From positions 62,001-126,000 of the forward strand of contig NZ_JWTB01000014.1 of NCBI RefSeq assembly GCF_000813845.1: a stretch of DNA of 64,000 nt, written 5' to 3'. Position 1 is the stretch's first letter, and each line of letters opens with the position of its first letter. Of this stretch, positions 8,114 through 17,647 are shown in pieces. The notes beneath the pieces were generated by a model. The model was given only the letters and a program-made list of their open reading frames with translations. It ran no database searches and was not told the DNA's origin. The position numbers were made by a program, and so were the translations under genes. This DNA is from Pseudarthrobacter phenanthrenivorans (GTDB taxonomy: Bacteria > Actinomycetota > Actinomycetes > Actinomycetales > Micrococcaceae).

Positions 8114-8989
8114 ATGGGACGCGTAACCCAGCGCCGCAAGGTGCACAAGTATGTCCTGGATGGTTCGCCCGGTGCCCTCGAGTACCCGGTCCGCCACCGC
8201 GAGGACGTCCTGGCGGTAGAGGAGCCGCTGGAAATCCGGCTGGGCAGGCTTTCCTATTCGGTCACCATGCGCACGCCCGGGGACGACTTCGACCTGGTGG
8301 CCGGCTTCCTGGTGTCGGAAGGGGTCATTTGGGCTCCCGAACACCTGGTGTCCCTGCGGTTCTGCGCCGGAGAAGACGAAAACGGCGTCCAAACGTTCAA
8401 CGTGGTGGAGGCGCAGCTGCGGCCGGACGTCCCGGTTCCGGACACCGGCCGCAAGGTCTACACGTCCAGTTCCTGCGGCATTTGCGGAACAGACTCCATC
8501 GAGGCGGTCCAAAAGTCCTCCCATCACAGCCCCGCAGCTGACCCCCTCACAGTGGACGCGGAGGTACTGGCCTCCCTGCCCGGGCTGCTCAGAAAGTCCC
8601 AGCGCCTCTTTGATGACACCGGCGGAGTCCACGCGGCGGGCCTGTTCAAAATTGACGACGACGGCGAGCCCCGCCTGCTGTGCCTGCGGGAGGATGTGGG
8701 CCGGCACAATGCCGTGGACAAAGTGGTGGGCTGGGCGCTGCGTGAAGGCCTCCTGCCACTGGCCGGCACCGTTCTCCAGGTGTCGGGAAGGGCGTCCTTC
8801 GAACTGGTTCAAAAGGCATCCCTGGCAGGGATTCCCATCCTGGCGGCCGTGAGCGCCCCGTCGAGCCTCGCCGTGGAGCTGGCAGAGGCGAACGGACTCA
8901 CCGTGGCTGGATTCAGCCGCGGAACAAGCTTCAACGTCTACGCCGGTGATGCCCGCATCCGTCGGCCGGCCGCGGTGCCCATCAGTTAG
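8114..8989 (+). CDS. fdhD: Formate dehydrogenase accessory sulfurtransferase FdhD
   Basis: 291 residues. FdhD moves sulfur from a cysteine desulfurase to the molybdenum cofactor of formate dehydrogenase. The conserved CxxC is in SSSCGICGTDSIEAV, and the C-terminal part has CLREDVGRHNAVDKVVG and the SGRASFELVQKA motif. It starts 50 bases after moeA and probably belongs to the same transcript. No formate dehydrogenase structural gene lies in the window. Confidence 0.94.
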   Translation: MGRVTQRRKVHKYVLDGSPGALEYPVRHREDVLAVEEPLEIRLGRLSYSVTMRTPGDDFDLVAGFLVSEGVIWAPEHLVSLRFCAGEDENGVQTFNVVEAQLRPDVPVPDTGRKVYTSSSCGICGTDSIEAVQKSSHHSPAADPLTVDAEVLASLPGLLRKSQRLFDDTGGVHAAGLFKIDDDGEPRLLCLREDVGRHNAVDKVVGWALREGLLPLAGTVLQVSGRASFELVQKASLAGIPILAAVSAPSSLAVELAEANGLTVAGFSRGTSFNVYAGDARIRRPAAVPIS

Positions 8990-9111
8990 CTGCGCCCATG
9001 GCCGACGTATGTTCGTTTTCCGCGGGGGGTTGGTTGCCGGGCAGGCGGCGGGTAGATTTGTCCATCGAATGGACGCAATGATCCAGTTCCGAGCCTAAAA
9101 GAGGACCTATA

Positions 9112-12100
9112 TTGCATGACGACCGGACCATCACGGAAGTCCGACTGGCCAGGTTTGTGCGTGAACGCATTGCTCCTGCCATTTACGCCAGGACGGTCCC
9201 GCTTTCCCTGAGCAGTTGGGATGTCCCCGACGAACCGGTCCCAGCGCTCGAAGCGATGCGGCAGGAGTTCCAGCCGCAGGAACACGGTGCCGCCTGGGGC
9301 CGCCCCTGGGGCACCACCTGGCTCCGGTTGCAGGGCGAGGTGCCCGAATCATGGGGAAGTGGCCCCGACACCGCGGTGGAGGTGGTGGTGGACCTGGGAT
9401 TCACCACGGAAGCGCCAGGATTCCAATGCGAGGGGATCGCATGGCGCCCGGACGGCAGCATCATCAAGGCAATCTCACCCCGCAACCAGTACATTCCGCT
9501 GAAGCTGCTGGGCACCGGCATGGCAGTGGACTTCTACGTGGAGGCTGCCGCAAATCCGGACATGGCCCAGGGGTGGACCTTCGCGCCCACTCCGCTGGGC
9601 GACAAGGAGACTGCCGGGGGAGCGCCGCAGTACCGGCTGGGAACCATCGCCATTGCTGAACTCAACCAGTGCGTATGGGAGCTTCAGCAGGATGTCTGGA
9701 CGTTGGCTGGACTCATGGAACAGTTGCCGCCGGAGCTGCCGCGCCGCCATGAGATCCTCCGCGCCCTTGAGCACATGATGGATGTGATGGATCCGGATGA
9801 CGTTGCGGGCACCGCTGCAGCGGGCCGGGAAGCGTTGGCAACGGTCCTGTCGCGGCCCGCCTATGCGTCGGCGCACCAGCTGGTTGCCACCGGGCACGCG
9901 CACATCGATTCGGCCTGGCTCTGGCCGGTGCGGGAAACCATCCGCAAATGCGCCAGGACCTTCTCCAACGTGGTGGCGCTCATGGATGAAGACCCCGATT
10001 TCGTCTTCTCCTGCTCCTCTGCCCAGCAACTAGCTTGGATCAAGGAGTTCTACCCCGAGTTGTTCAGCCGGATCCGGGAGAAGGTCCAGGCGGGCCAGTT
10101 CGTTCCCGTAGGCGGCATGTGGGTGGAATCCGATACCAACATGCCCGGCGGCGAAGCCATGGCCCGGCAGTTCGTCGAGGGCAAAGGCTTCTTCCTGGCG
10201 GAATTCGGTGTTGAGTGCAGGGAAGCATGGCTGCCGGATTCCTTCGGCTACAGCGCTGCGCTGCCGCAGATCGTGAAGTCCGCCGGCAGCCGCTGGTTCC
10301 TCACCCAGAAGATTTCCTGGAACCAGACCAACAGGATGCCCCACCACACCTTCAACTGGGAGGGGATCGACGGAACGCGGCTGTTTACCCACTTCCCGCC
10401 GGTGGACACCTACAACTCGGACCTCAGTGGACGGGACCTGGCCCACGCCGAACGCAACTACCGGGACCACGGCCGGGGCACGGTGTCGCTGGTACCGTTC
10501 GGCTTCGGTGACGGCGGCGGTGGCCCCACCCGCGAGATGCTCGCCGCTGCTGCCCGCACGGCAGACCTGGAAGGATCGCCGAAAGTCAGGATCGGCTCCG
10601 CGGAGAGCTTCTTCCGACAGGCCGAGGCAGAGTACCCGGCACTGCCGGTCTGGGTGGGCGAGATGTACCTGGAGCTGCACCGCGGCACGTACACCAGCCA
10701 GGCCCGGACCAAGAAGGGCAATCGCCGCAGCGAACATCTGCTGCGTGAAGCCGAGCTGTGGTGCGCTACGGCAGCGGTCCGCGCAAGGGGCGGGTTCGAA
10801 TACCCCGCGGCCGAACTCAGGCGCCTCTGGCAGCTGGTGCTGCTGCAGCAGTTCCATGACATCCTTCCCGGCAGCTCCATAGCCTGGGTCCACAAGGACG
10901 CCGAGCGGAACTACCAGGCCGTCGAGGCCGCCCTGGAGTCCCTGATCAGCCAGGCTGCCACTGCCCTGCTGGGCTCCGGCGACCGCCAGTTCCTGCTCAA
11001 CACCGCTCCGCACACCCGTGACGGCGTCCCGGCGCTGGCGGCGGGGGAGCCTGCACCGCACCCGGCACCGGCACAGGCAACGCAGCGCGACGGCGGGTAC
11101 CTCCTGGACAACGGGATCATCAGCGCCCTAGTGGACGCCGACGGCCTGCTTGCCTCGCTGCGCGACCACGCCACCGGCCGCGAAGCCATCGCACCCGGCC
11201 AGCGGGGCAACCTGCTGGAACTGCACCGGGACACACCCAACGAGTGGGATGCGTGGGACATCGACGAGTTCTACCGGCGCAACGTCACTCCGCTGGTCCA
11301 TGCCGAGTCGGTCAGCCTTACCAGCGACGACGGCAAGGCCGTGGTGGAGGTGGAACGGCGCGTGGGCATGTCCACGCTGACCCAGCGCATCACCCTCGCT
11401 CCCGGCAGTCCTTCGCTGGAAATTTCCACCTCCGTGGACTGGCAGGAGCGCGAGAAGCTGCTCAAGCTGGGCTTCGCCCTCGACGTCAAGGCGGACCGAT
11501 CAGCCGCCGAAACGCAGTTTGGCCATGTCTTCCGGCCCACCCACACCAACACCTCATGGGAGGCTGCCAAGTTTGAGATCTGCGCCCACCGCTGGATCCA
11601 CGTCGGCGAACCGGGCTACGGGGTTGCGTTGTCCAACTCCTCCACCTACGGCCATGATGTAGGCAGGAGCGTCAGGGAGTCCGACGGCGGAACCACCACC
11701 ACGGTGCGTCTGTCCCTGCTGCGGGCGCCCAAGTTTCCGGACCCCGACGCCGACCGCGGCCGCCACGAGCTGACGGTGACCATCCGTCCCGGCGCGAGTA
11801 TCGCCGACGCGGTCCAGGAAGGCTACCGCACCAACCTTGCACCCCGCGTGGTCAGCGGCGCAGCTCCGGTGGAGCCGCTTTTCTCCGTCAGCAATCCCGC
11901 GTTGGTCATTGAAGCGGTGAAGCTGGCACAGGATGGCTCGGGCGACGTTGTGGTCCGGCTCTACGAGTCGCTCGGGGAGCGTTCGGCGGGCAGCATTACA
12001 GCTCAATTCCCGGTGAGCAGGGTTCTGGTGACCGATCTTCTGGAGCGTCCCTCCGAGGCTCCAGGAGTGGTTGCGGGCGGCCGGGGTGCCGACCTCTCGC

Positions 12101-12144
12101 TCAGGCCGTTCCAGCTGGTAACACTGCGTTTCGTCCGCGGGTGA
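9112..12144 (+). CDS. Glycoside hydrolase family 38 alpha-mannosidase
   Basis: 1010 residues from a TTG at 9112 with GAGG 7 bases upstream; no in-frame ATG fits better. GH38 residues are present: GHAHIDSAWLWP with zinc ligands His264 and Asp266, the nucleophile Asp376 in WLPDSFGYSAALP, and the zinc His582 in QQFHDILPGSS. The middle and C-terminal beta-sandwich domains complete the usual bacterial length of about 1000. It lacks a signal peptide, so a cytosolic enzyme acting on imported alpha-mannosides is likely. No sugar transporter is adjacent. Confidence 0.92.
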   Translation: MHDDRTITEVRLARFVRERIAPAIYARTVPLSLSSWDVPDEPVPALEAMRQEFQPQEHGAAWGRPWGTTWLRLQGEVPESWGSGPDTAVEVVVDLGFTTEAPGFQCEGIAWRPDGSIIKAISPRNQYIPLKLLGTGMAVDFYVEAAANPDMAQGWTFAPTPLGDKETAGGAPQYRLGTIAIAELNQCVWELQQDVWTLAGLMEQLPPELPRRHEILRALEHMMDVMDPDDVAGTAAAGREALATVLSRPAYASAHQLVATGHAHIDSAWLWPVRETIRKCARTFSNVVALMDEDPDFVFSCSSAQQLAWIKEFYPELFSRIREKVQAGQFVPVGGMWVESDTNMPGGEAMARQFVEGKGFFLAEFGVECREAWLPDSFGYSAALPQIVKSAGSRWFLTQKISWNQTNRMPHHTFNWEGIDGTRLFTHFPPVDTYNSDLSGRDLAHAERNYRDHGRGTVSLVPFGFGDGGGGPTREMLAAAARTADLEGSPKVRIGSAESFFRQAEAEYPALPVWVGEMYLELHRGTYTSQARTKKGNRRSEHLLREAELWCATAAVRARGGFEYPAAELRRLWQLVLLQQFHDILPGSSIAWVHKDAERNYQAVEAALESLISQAATALLGSGDRQFLLNTAPHTRDGVPALAAGEPAPHPAPAQATQRDGGYLLDNGIISALVDADGLLASLRDHATGREAIAPGQRGNLLELHRDTPNEWDAWDIDEFYRRNVTPLVHAESVSLTSDDGKAVVEVERRVGMSTLTQRITLAPGSPSLEISTSVDWQEREKLLKLGFALDVKADRSAAETQFGHVFRPTHTNTSWEAAKFEICAHRWIHVGEPGYGVALSNSSTYGHDVGRSVRESDGGTTTTVRLSLLRAPKFPDPDADRGRHELTVTIRPGASIADAVQEGYRTNLAPRVVSGAAPVEPLFSVSNPALVIEAVKLAQDGSGDVVVRLYESLGERSAGSITAQFPVSRVLVTDLLERPSEAPGVVAGGRGADLSLRPFQLVTLRFVRG

Positions 12145-12353
12145 GAGCCAAGAGAAACTGACAGGGGCCCTTAAACAGGCTGAGTGGGGGCGGTCCCCAA
12201 CGATCCGCCACCACTCATCCCCCCAATGTGTGCGAAGGCCCCCGGAGCTGCCCGCGTTCCAGAATTTATCCCCGTTCGAAAACGCTCGGCGGCCCCGCCT
12301 TCACACATTCATGATTGTTTCACATTCTAATGATTTTGTGAAAGCCGGAAAGG

Positions 12354-13106
12354 TTACTTTTCGGTAGATTTCCTGCGCGGTCCAACGGTCCTGCCATTAA
12401 CCACCTTGGCAACCCAGATCAGGGCCAGCCCAATGACGAAGCAGAGCACCGCCGTGTAGTTGATGATGAATTCGATGGATCCCATAGTGGGCGGGATAAC
12501 CGGAAAAAGTAGTGTGAGCCCAACGGCTACTCCGCCCAAAGCCAGCAGGGCCGCTGCGATGCGCACCAGGATGGGGAGCCGCTCCCGCACGGCCCGAACC
12601 ATGGAGGGCACCAGGACCAAGGTGACATAGGCGGGGTAGGCCCTGCCTGCGGCGCCATAATATTCGACGAGCGCGAAATTACGGTCGTCCTTCGCGGACA
12701 CGGCCTGGAGCCCCGCGGAGGATCCCTCCGTGTCCATGGAAAAGAACAGGGCGACCAATACGGCCGAGACTGCAAACAGGACGATTATGCCTGTCTTCCC
12801 CGTAATCAGGCGGTAGGCGCCGTCGGCACCAAATCCTTTGGCGATTCGGATGCCCATGAAGAAGATGGCACCGAAGATCACGAAGCGCAGCAGCAGGTTG
12901 GCGAGGTTAATTCCGCCCAGCGCCTGGTCGATCACCAGGTACGGGCCCTTGATGCTCAACAGGATCGCCAGTGTCATTGAAGCGAAGATGCCGAAAAGGG
13001 AGCGGTTCTCACCCCGGAGGGTGCTGGGGATCCGCGCGGCGGCAACCAACGCGCATATCGCCAGCGTGCTCCATTGAAGTGTCTCGATCATCCCAGGTTC
13101 TCCCAA
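12354..13106 (-). CDS. Multi-pass membrane protein of unknown function, possibly MAB_1171c-like
   Basis: 250 residues with about seven hydrophobic segments, beginning near TLAICALVAAARI and ending near YTAVLCFVIGLALIWVAKVV with a basic tail. The layout recalls the actinobacterial MAB_1171c-type putative transporters, which commonly sit next to HTH regulators; that family link is from memory. The start overlaps the upstream HTH gene by 19 bases, so the two are co-transcribed. No catalytic motif is visible. Confidence 0.7.
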   Translation of the reverse strand: MGEPGMIETLQWSTLAICALVAAARIPSTLRGENRSLFGIFASMTLAILLSIKGPYLVIDQALGGINLANLLLRFVIFGAIFFMGIRIAKGFGADGAYRLITGKTGIIVLFAVSAVLVALFFSMDTEGSSAGLQAVSAKDDRNFALVEYYGAAGRAYPAYVTLVLVPSMVRAVRERLPILVRIAAALLALGGVAVGLTLLFPVIPPTMGSIEFIINYTAVLCFVIGLALIWVAKVVNGRTVGPRRKSTEK

Positions 13107-13819
13107 ATCTTGTCTGTCTGCGCTTGGTCCTGCTCCTGGCGGCGCAGCACTTTGCCCATTGCCTGGAGCCGGTCTCCGGCAAGGGCGGTTAATTCTCCGT
13201 CGGAAAGGCTGTCCAGCGCGGCCTGCCGCGCACCGGGCGGCCAGCCGGCCTCCTCCTCCGTCACAACCCCCGTGGCCACCAGGCCGCCGGCCGGTCCCAC
13301 TCCCGCTGCCATCGCCGTTGCCACGGCCAGCTCGGGGGACAGCCGGTTGGCGGTCAACTGGGCGGAATAGTTCTGCGGGGCCACGCCGGTGGCTGTCGAC
13401 ACCCGGTGCCGGAGTTCGCCGTCATCAATTGCGTCCACCCAGTTCTTCACCGAGGTGGGGTGCGGGGCGAAACTGAGGGCTGGAGCGGCGCCGCCCTGTC
13501 CCGGTTCCATGGCAGGCCGGACCAGAAGTGCCCGGAGAAGGTCTGCGGTGGAAATCTGGCTCACCAACTCGTTCCTGGTGGGCGGCGGCGGCGGTCCTGC
13601 CAGGACGTTGAAGGCCTCGAACCCTGCCAACGCGGTGACCGGATTGATGTTGTAGGCGCGGCTGATGCTGACCACCGTGCTGACGGAGACCTTGCCCCGC
13701 ACCAGCTGCTGTGCCAGTGTGGTGCGCTTGATCCCGGAGACCCGGCAGACATCCGCGGTGCTGGCATCGGGCGCGATGCTTTGCAGCCAGCGCTGGAACG
13801 CCTTGGCGGGAATGGTCAT
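13088..13819 (-). CDS. Helix-turn-helix regulator paired with a membrane protein
   Basis: 243 residues. The N-terminal about 65 residues look like an XRE-type HTH (DVCRVSGIKRTTLAQQLVRG, then STVVSISRAYNINPVTALAG). The rest contains a Pro-rich stretch (PPPPPTRNELV) and a C-terminal helical region without recognised domain. It is the first gene of a two-gene unit with the membrane protein at 12354 and is divergent from the ABC-F gene, sharing a 250-base intergenic region. Confidence 0.72.
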   Translation of the reverse strand: MTIPAKAFQRWLQSIAPDASTADVCRVSGIKRTTLAQQLVRGKVSVSTVVSISRAYNINPVTALAGFEAFNVLAGPPPPPTRNELVSQISTADLLRALLVRPAMEPGQGGAAPALSFAPHPTSVKNWVDAIDDGELRHRVSTATGVAPQNYSAQLTANRLSPELAVATAMAAGVGPAGGLVATGVVTEEEAGWPPGARQAALDSLSDGELTALAGDRLQAMGKVLRRQEQDQAQTDKIWENLG

Positions 13820-13894
13820 GGGGGACTCTCTGCATAACGGGAGGGGTGTGACCGAGTTTACCGTGCCTGTCCGGCACCGGCCGTGCCGGCGATT

Positions 13895-13981
13895 TTGCCC
13901 GTGATGCAGGTTCGTCTATAGTTGATGGTCGAGCCCGTTGGTCCGTACACCCCCCAAGTCCGGACCAGCGGGTTCTTCTAT
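13895..13981 (+). promoter_or_regulatory. Promoter and terminator-like leader hairpin before the ABC-F gene
   Basis: TTGCCC at 13895-13900 and TATAGT at 13917-13922 (16-base spacer) form a plausible promoter. Directly downstream, positions 13932-13945 pair with 13961-13974 over 14 base pairs (two G-U), loop of 15 bases, followed by a U-rich stretch TTCTTCTAT. The hairpin lies about 100 bases before the chosen ABC-F start. Its position would suit transcription attenuation, as known for some antibiotic-induced ABC-F genes. Confidence 0.5.
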
Positions 13982-14069
13982 GTCCTGCAGCCCCAGCGGC
14001 GCCGCGGCCCTTCCTGCCGCCTCTGCCGGCCGTCAACGGCTGCCCGGGCAGCGGCGAAAGGACCAACCG

Positions 14070-15731
14070 ATGACTGCAACCCTCGTTGCCAAGGACCTCT
14101 CCGGCGGCCACGGCCACCGCACGCTATTTTCCGGGCTGTCGCTGACGGTGGCTCCCGGCGATGTGGTGGGCGTGGTGGGCGCCAACGGGGCCGGGAAGTC
14201 CACGCTGCTGCGCCTGCTCGCCGGCGTGGACCAGCCACAGCAGGGCTCGGTCAGCCTTGCCCCCTCGGACGCCTTTGTCGGCTGGCTGCCCCAGGAGCAC
14301 GAGCGCGTCCCCGGTGAGACAGTAGCCGCCTACATTGCGCGCCGGACCGGCTGCGCGGACGCAACCGCCGAGATGGAATCCACCGCTGAAGCGCTGGGCT
14401 CCGGGGCTCCGGGCGCTGACGATGCCTACTCCAGGGCCTTCGACCGCTGGATGGCCTCCGGCGCTGCCGACCTGGATGAACGCATCCCGGCCGTCCTCTC
14501 GGACCTTGGCCTGGACGCCGGCCCCGATGCGATGATGACCGGTCTCTCCGGCGGCCAGGCTGCCCGGGTGGCCCTCGCTGCGCTCCTGCTGAGCCGGTTC
14601 GACGTCGTACTGCTCGATGAGCCCACGAATGACCTCGACCTTGCCGGCCTGGCCACCTTGGAAAACTTTGTGCAGGGGCTGCGCGGCGGGGTGGTGCTGG
14701 TCAGCCATGACCGCGAATTCCTGGCCCGGTGCGTCACCCGCGTGGTGGAGCTGGACCTGGCCCAGAACAGCGTGGCGGTGTACGACGGCGGCTACGACGC
14801 CTTCCTGGAGGAGCGGGCCGTAGCCCGGCGGCATGCCCGCGAAAAGTTTGAGGAATTCGCGGCCACGAAGGCGGACCTGGTGTCCCGTGCCCGCACGCAG
14901 CGTGAATGGAGCTCCCAGGGCGTCCGGAACGCGATGAAGAAGAACCCGGATAACGACAAGATCCGGCGCGCCGCCAGTACCGAGTCGTCGGAGAAGCAGG
15001 CGCAGAAAGTCCGGCAGATGGAGTCCCGCATCGCCCGGCTGGATGTGGTGGAGGAGCCGCGGAAAGAGTGGCAGCTCCAGTTCACCATCGGCCAGGCACC
15101 GCGGTCCAGCGCCGTCGTCGCCACCTTGCGGAACGCCGTGGCACGGCAGGGTGCTTTCACGCTGGGACCGGTCAACCTCCAGCTCAACGGAGGCGAGCGG
15201 GTGGGCATCACCGGCCCGAACGGGGCCGGCAAGTCCACCCTGCTGCGCCTGCTGCTGGGCACCCAGGCGCCGGACGACGGCGACGCGTCCGTCGGGGCTT
15301 CGGTCGCCGTCGGCGAGATTGACCAGGCACGCGGGATGCTCGACGGCGGCCTGCCGCTGGGCGACGCGGTCGAGGCCGTGCTGGTGGACTGGACCGGCGC
15401 CGATGTCCGCACGCTCCTGGCGAAGTTCGGCCTCAAGGCGGACCACACGTCGCGGACCGTGGATTCCCTCTCGCCGGGGGAACGGACGCGGGCCGCCCTG
15501 GCCCTGCTCCAGGCGCGGGGCGTGAACCTGCTGGTGCTGGATGAGCCCACCAACCACCTCGACCTGCCGGCCATCGAGCAGCTGGAAGAAGCCCTGGAAA
15601 GCTACGATGGCGCCCTGCTGCTGGTCACCCACGACCGCCGCCTGCTGGAAAACGTCAGACTCGACTATCGGTGGCACTTGGACAACGGCACGGTCCAGGA
15701 ACTCCACCACACTGCAAGCCAGGAGAAGTAA
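14070..15731 (+). CDS. ABC-F family ATP-binding protein (ribosome-acting type)
   Basis: 553 residues; ATG at 14070 with GAAAGGA 8 bases upstream. There are two ATPase domains and no membrane segment: Walker A GANGAGKSTLLRLL and GPNGAGKSTLLRLL, signatures LSGGQAARVALAALL and LSPGERTRAALALL, and Walker B VVLLDEPTNDLDL and LLVLDEPTNHLDL. The linker between them is charged (about residues 245-330). ABC-F proteins bind the ribosome E site and act in translation or antibiotic protection. Only 2 bases separate it from the ABC exporter that follows. Confidence 0.92.
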   Translation: MTATLVAKDLSGGHGHRTLFSGLSLTVAPGDVVGVVGANGAGKSTLLRLLAGVDQPQQGSVSLAPSDAFVGWLPQEHERVPGETVAAYIARRTGCADATAEMESTAEALGSGAPGADDAYSRAFDRWMASGAADLDERIPAVLSDLGLDAGPDAMMTGLSGGQAARVALAALLLSRFDVVLLDEPTNDLDLAGLATLENFVQGLRGGVVLVSHDREFLARCVTRVVELDLAQNSVAVYDGGYDAFLEERAVARRHAREKFEEFAATKADLVSRARTQREWSSQGVRNAMKKNPDNDKIRRAASTESSEKQAQKVRQMESRIARLDVVEEPRKEWQLQFTIGQAPRSSAVVATLRNAVARQGAFTLGPVNLQLNGGERVGITGPNGAGKSTLLRLLLGTQAPDDGDASVGASVAVGEIDQARGMLDGGLPLGDAVEAVLVDWTGADVRTLLAKFGLKADHTSRTVDSLSPGERTRAALALLQARGVNLLVLDEPTNHLDLPAIEQLEEALESYDGALLLVTHDRRLLENVRLDYRWHLDNGTVQELHHTASQEK

Positions 15732-15733
15732 CC

Positions 15734-17647
15734 ATGAGCATGGACCGCGTGGCCTGGAGTTCGCTCTACAACATCAGCACCGCAAAGAGCGCCTCCAAGC
15801 CGTTTTCCAAAGAGACCCTGAAGCGGGTGCTGGCCTTCGCCGCACCGCACAAGGGCAAGCTGATCGCCTTCGTGCTGTCCTCCATTGCGGCTGCCTTCCT
15901 GGCCGTCGCCACTCCGGTGCTCGCCGGCCAGGTGGTTGATGCCATCATCGCCAAGGCTGCCGCCGGAACGGTCATCTGGCTGGCGGTGCTGATCGCCATC
16001 GTGGCCGTGGGCGAGGCCGGGGTGGGCCTGCTGACCCGCTGGCTCTCCTCCACCATTGGCGAAGGCGTCATCGTGGACCTGCGCACCCGCGTGTTCGACC
16101 ACGTCCAGCGCATGCCCATCGCCTTCTTCACCCGGACCCGCACCGGCGCGCTGGTCAGCCGGCTCAACAACGACGTCATCGGCGCGCAGTCCGCCTTCGC
16201 CGGAACCTTGTCCGGCGTGGTGAGCAACTCCGTGGCGCTGGCCCTGACACTGGCCGTGATGCTCAATACGTCCTGGCTGGTGACAGTCCTCGCCATGGTG
16301 CTGCTGCCGATTTTCCTGATTCCCGCCCGCCGCATGGGCTCGAAACTGGCAGACCTGCGCCGCGAAGCCGCCGCGCACAACGCTGCCATGGGAACCCAGA
16401 TGACCGAGCGGTTCTCGGCCCCGGGCGCCACGCTGGTCAAGCTGTTTGGCCGGCCGGACGAGGAATCCCGTGAATTTGCTGCCCGCGCGGGACGGGTCCG
16501 GGACATCGGCGTCCGGATGGCGATGCTGCAGTTCACCTTCGTGACCGCCCTGACGCTGGTGTCCGCGCTCGCGCTCGCCCTGGTCTATGGCCTGGGTGGC
16601 TGGCTCGCCCTGGGTGGCCAGCTCGCCCCGGGCGACGTGGTGGTCCTGGCGTTGCTGCTGACCCGGCTCTATGCCCCGCTCACGGCGCTGTCCAACGCCC
16701 GGGTTGAAGTCATGAGCGCGCTGGTCAGCTTCGAACGGGTCTTTGAAATCCTGGACCTGAAACCGCTCATCCAGCAGAAGCCTGATGCCGTGCCGGTCCC
16801 CGCCGGTCCGGTGTCCGTTGAGTTCGACAACGTCCGCTTCGCGTACCCGTCCGCGGACAAGGTATCGCTGGCGTCGCTCGAGGAGGTCTCCACCCTGGAC
16901 ACCCGGGGCGGCGAGGAAGTCCTCCACGGGGTCAGTTTCCGGGTGGAGCCTGGCCAGACCGTCGCCCTGGTGGGCTCTTCAGGGGCCGGCAAGTCCACCA
17001 TTGCACAGCTGCTGTCCCGGCTGTACGACGTCGACTCCGGCGCCGTGCGGCTGGGTGGCACCACCCCGGGGGCCGGGCTGGACGTACGGGACGCCACCTT
17101 CGATTCGCTGCGGGACACCCTGGGCATGGTGACCCAGGACGGCCACCTGTTCCACGAAACCATCGCCTCCAACCTGAGGCTGGCCCGGCCCGATGCCACC
17201 GAGGAGGACATGTGGGACGTCCTGCGCCAGGCGCGACTGGAAACCATGATCCGGTCGCTCCCCGACGGGCTGGAGACCGTGGTGGGGGAGCGCGGCTACC
17301 GGCTTTCCGGCGGTGAACGCCAGCGGTTGACCATCGCCCGGCTCCTGATTGCCCAGCCCCGCGTCGTCATCCTCGACGAGGCAACCGCCGCGCTGGACTC
17401 CACGAACGAAGCCGCTGTGCAGGCAGCCCTGGGCGCTGCGCTCGAGGGCCGGACCGCCGTCGTGATTGCGCACCGGCTTTCCACCGTCCGTGCCGCCGAC
17501 GCCATCCTGGTGGTGGAGGACGGCCGGATCGTGGAGCGCGGAACCCACACCGAACTCCTGGCCGCGGGAGGCCGCTACGCCGAGCTTTACCGGACGCAGT
17601 TTGCCGAGGCCACCGCGGTGGCGGAGGAAGCCGTTCCGGAGTTCTAG
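15734..17647 (+). CDS. ABC exporter, fused permease and ATPase (ABCB type)
   Basis: 637 residues; ATG at 15734, two bases after the ABC-F stop. The N-terminal about 330 residues have six membrane segments (for example LIAFVLSSIAAAFLAVATPV and VIWLAVLIAIVAVGEAGVGL). The C-terminal ATPase has Walker A GSSGAGKSTIAQLL, signature LSGGERQRLTIARLL, Walker B VVILDEATAALD and the H-loop VIAHRLSTVR. It is a half-transporter expected to homodimerise and export a drug, lipid or peptide. Its C-terminus overlaps the convergent NUDIX stop by four bases. Confidence 0.92.
   Translation: MSMDRVAWSSLYNISTAKSASKPFSKETLKRVLAFAAPHKGKLIAFVLSSIAAAFLAVATPVLAGQVVDAIIAKAAAGTVIWLAVLIAIVAVGEAGVGLLTRWLSSTIGEGVIVDLRTRVFDHVQRMPIAFFTRTRTGALVSRLNNDVIGAQSAFAGTLSGVVSNSVALALTLAVMLNTSWLVTVLAMVLLPIFLIPARRMGSKLADLRREAAAHNAAMGTQMTERFSAPGATLVKLFGRPDEESREFAARAGRVRDIGVRMAMLQFTFVTALTLVSALALALVYGLGGWLALGGQLAPGDVVVLALLLTRLYAPLTALSNARVEVMSALVSFERVFEILDLKPLIQQKPDAVPVPAGPVSVEFDNVRFAYPSADKVSLASLEEVSTLDTRGGEEVLHGVSFRVEPGQTVALVGSSGAGKSTIAQLLSRLYDVDSGAVRLGGTTPGAGLDVRDATFDSLRDTLGMVTQDGHLFHETIASNLRLARPDATEEDMWDVLRQARLETMIRSLPDGLETVVGERGYRLSGGERQRLTIARLLIAQPRVVILDEATAALDSTNEAAVQAALGAALEGRTAVVIAHRLSTVRAADAILVVEDGRIVERGTHTELLAAGGRYAELYRTQFAEATAVAEEAVPEF

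Noticed and set aside
12318-12343. Inverted repeat TTTCACA/TGTGAAA after the membrane protein gene
   Set aside because: AT-rich 7-base stem with a 12-base loop and no U-tract; could be chance, terminator or operator, with nothing to decide.
14124-15710. 528-codon open frame antisense to the ABC-F gene
   Set aside because: It mirrors a convincing ABC-F gene; long antisense frames are expected from the strong GC3 bias. Its Gly/Val/Gln/Arg-rich product has no recognisable domain.
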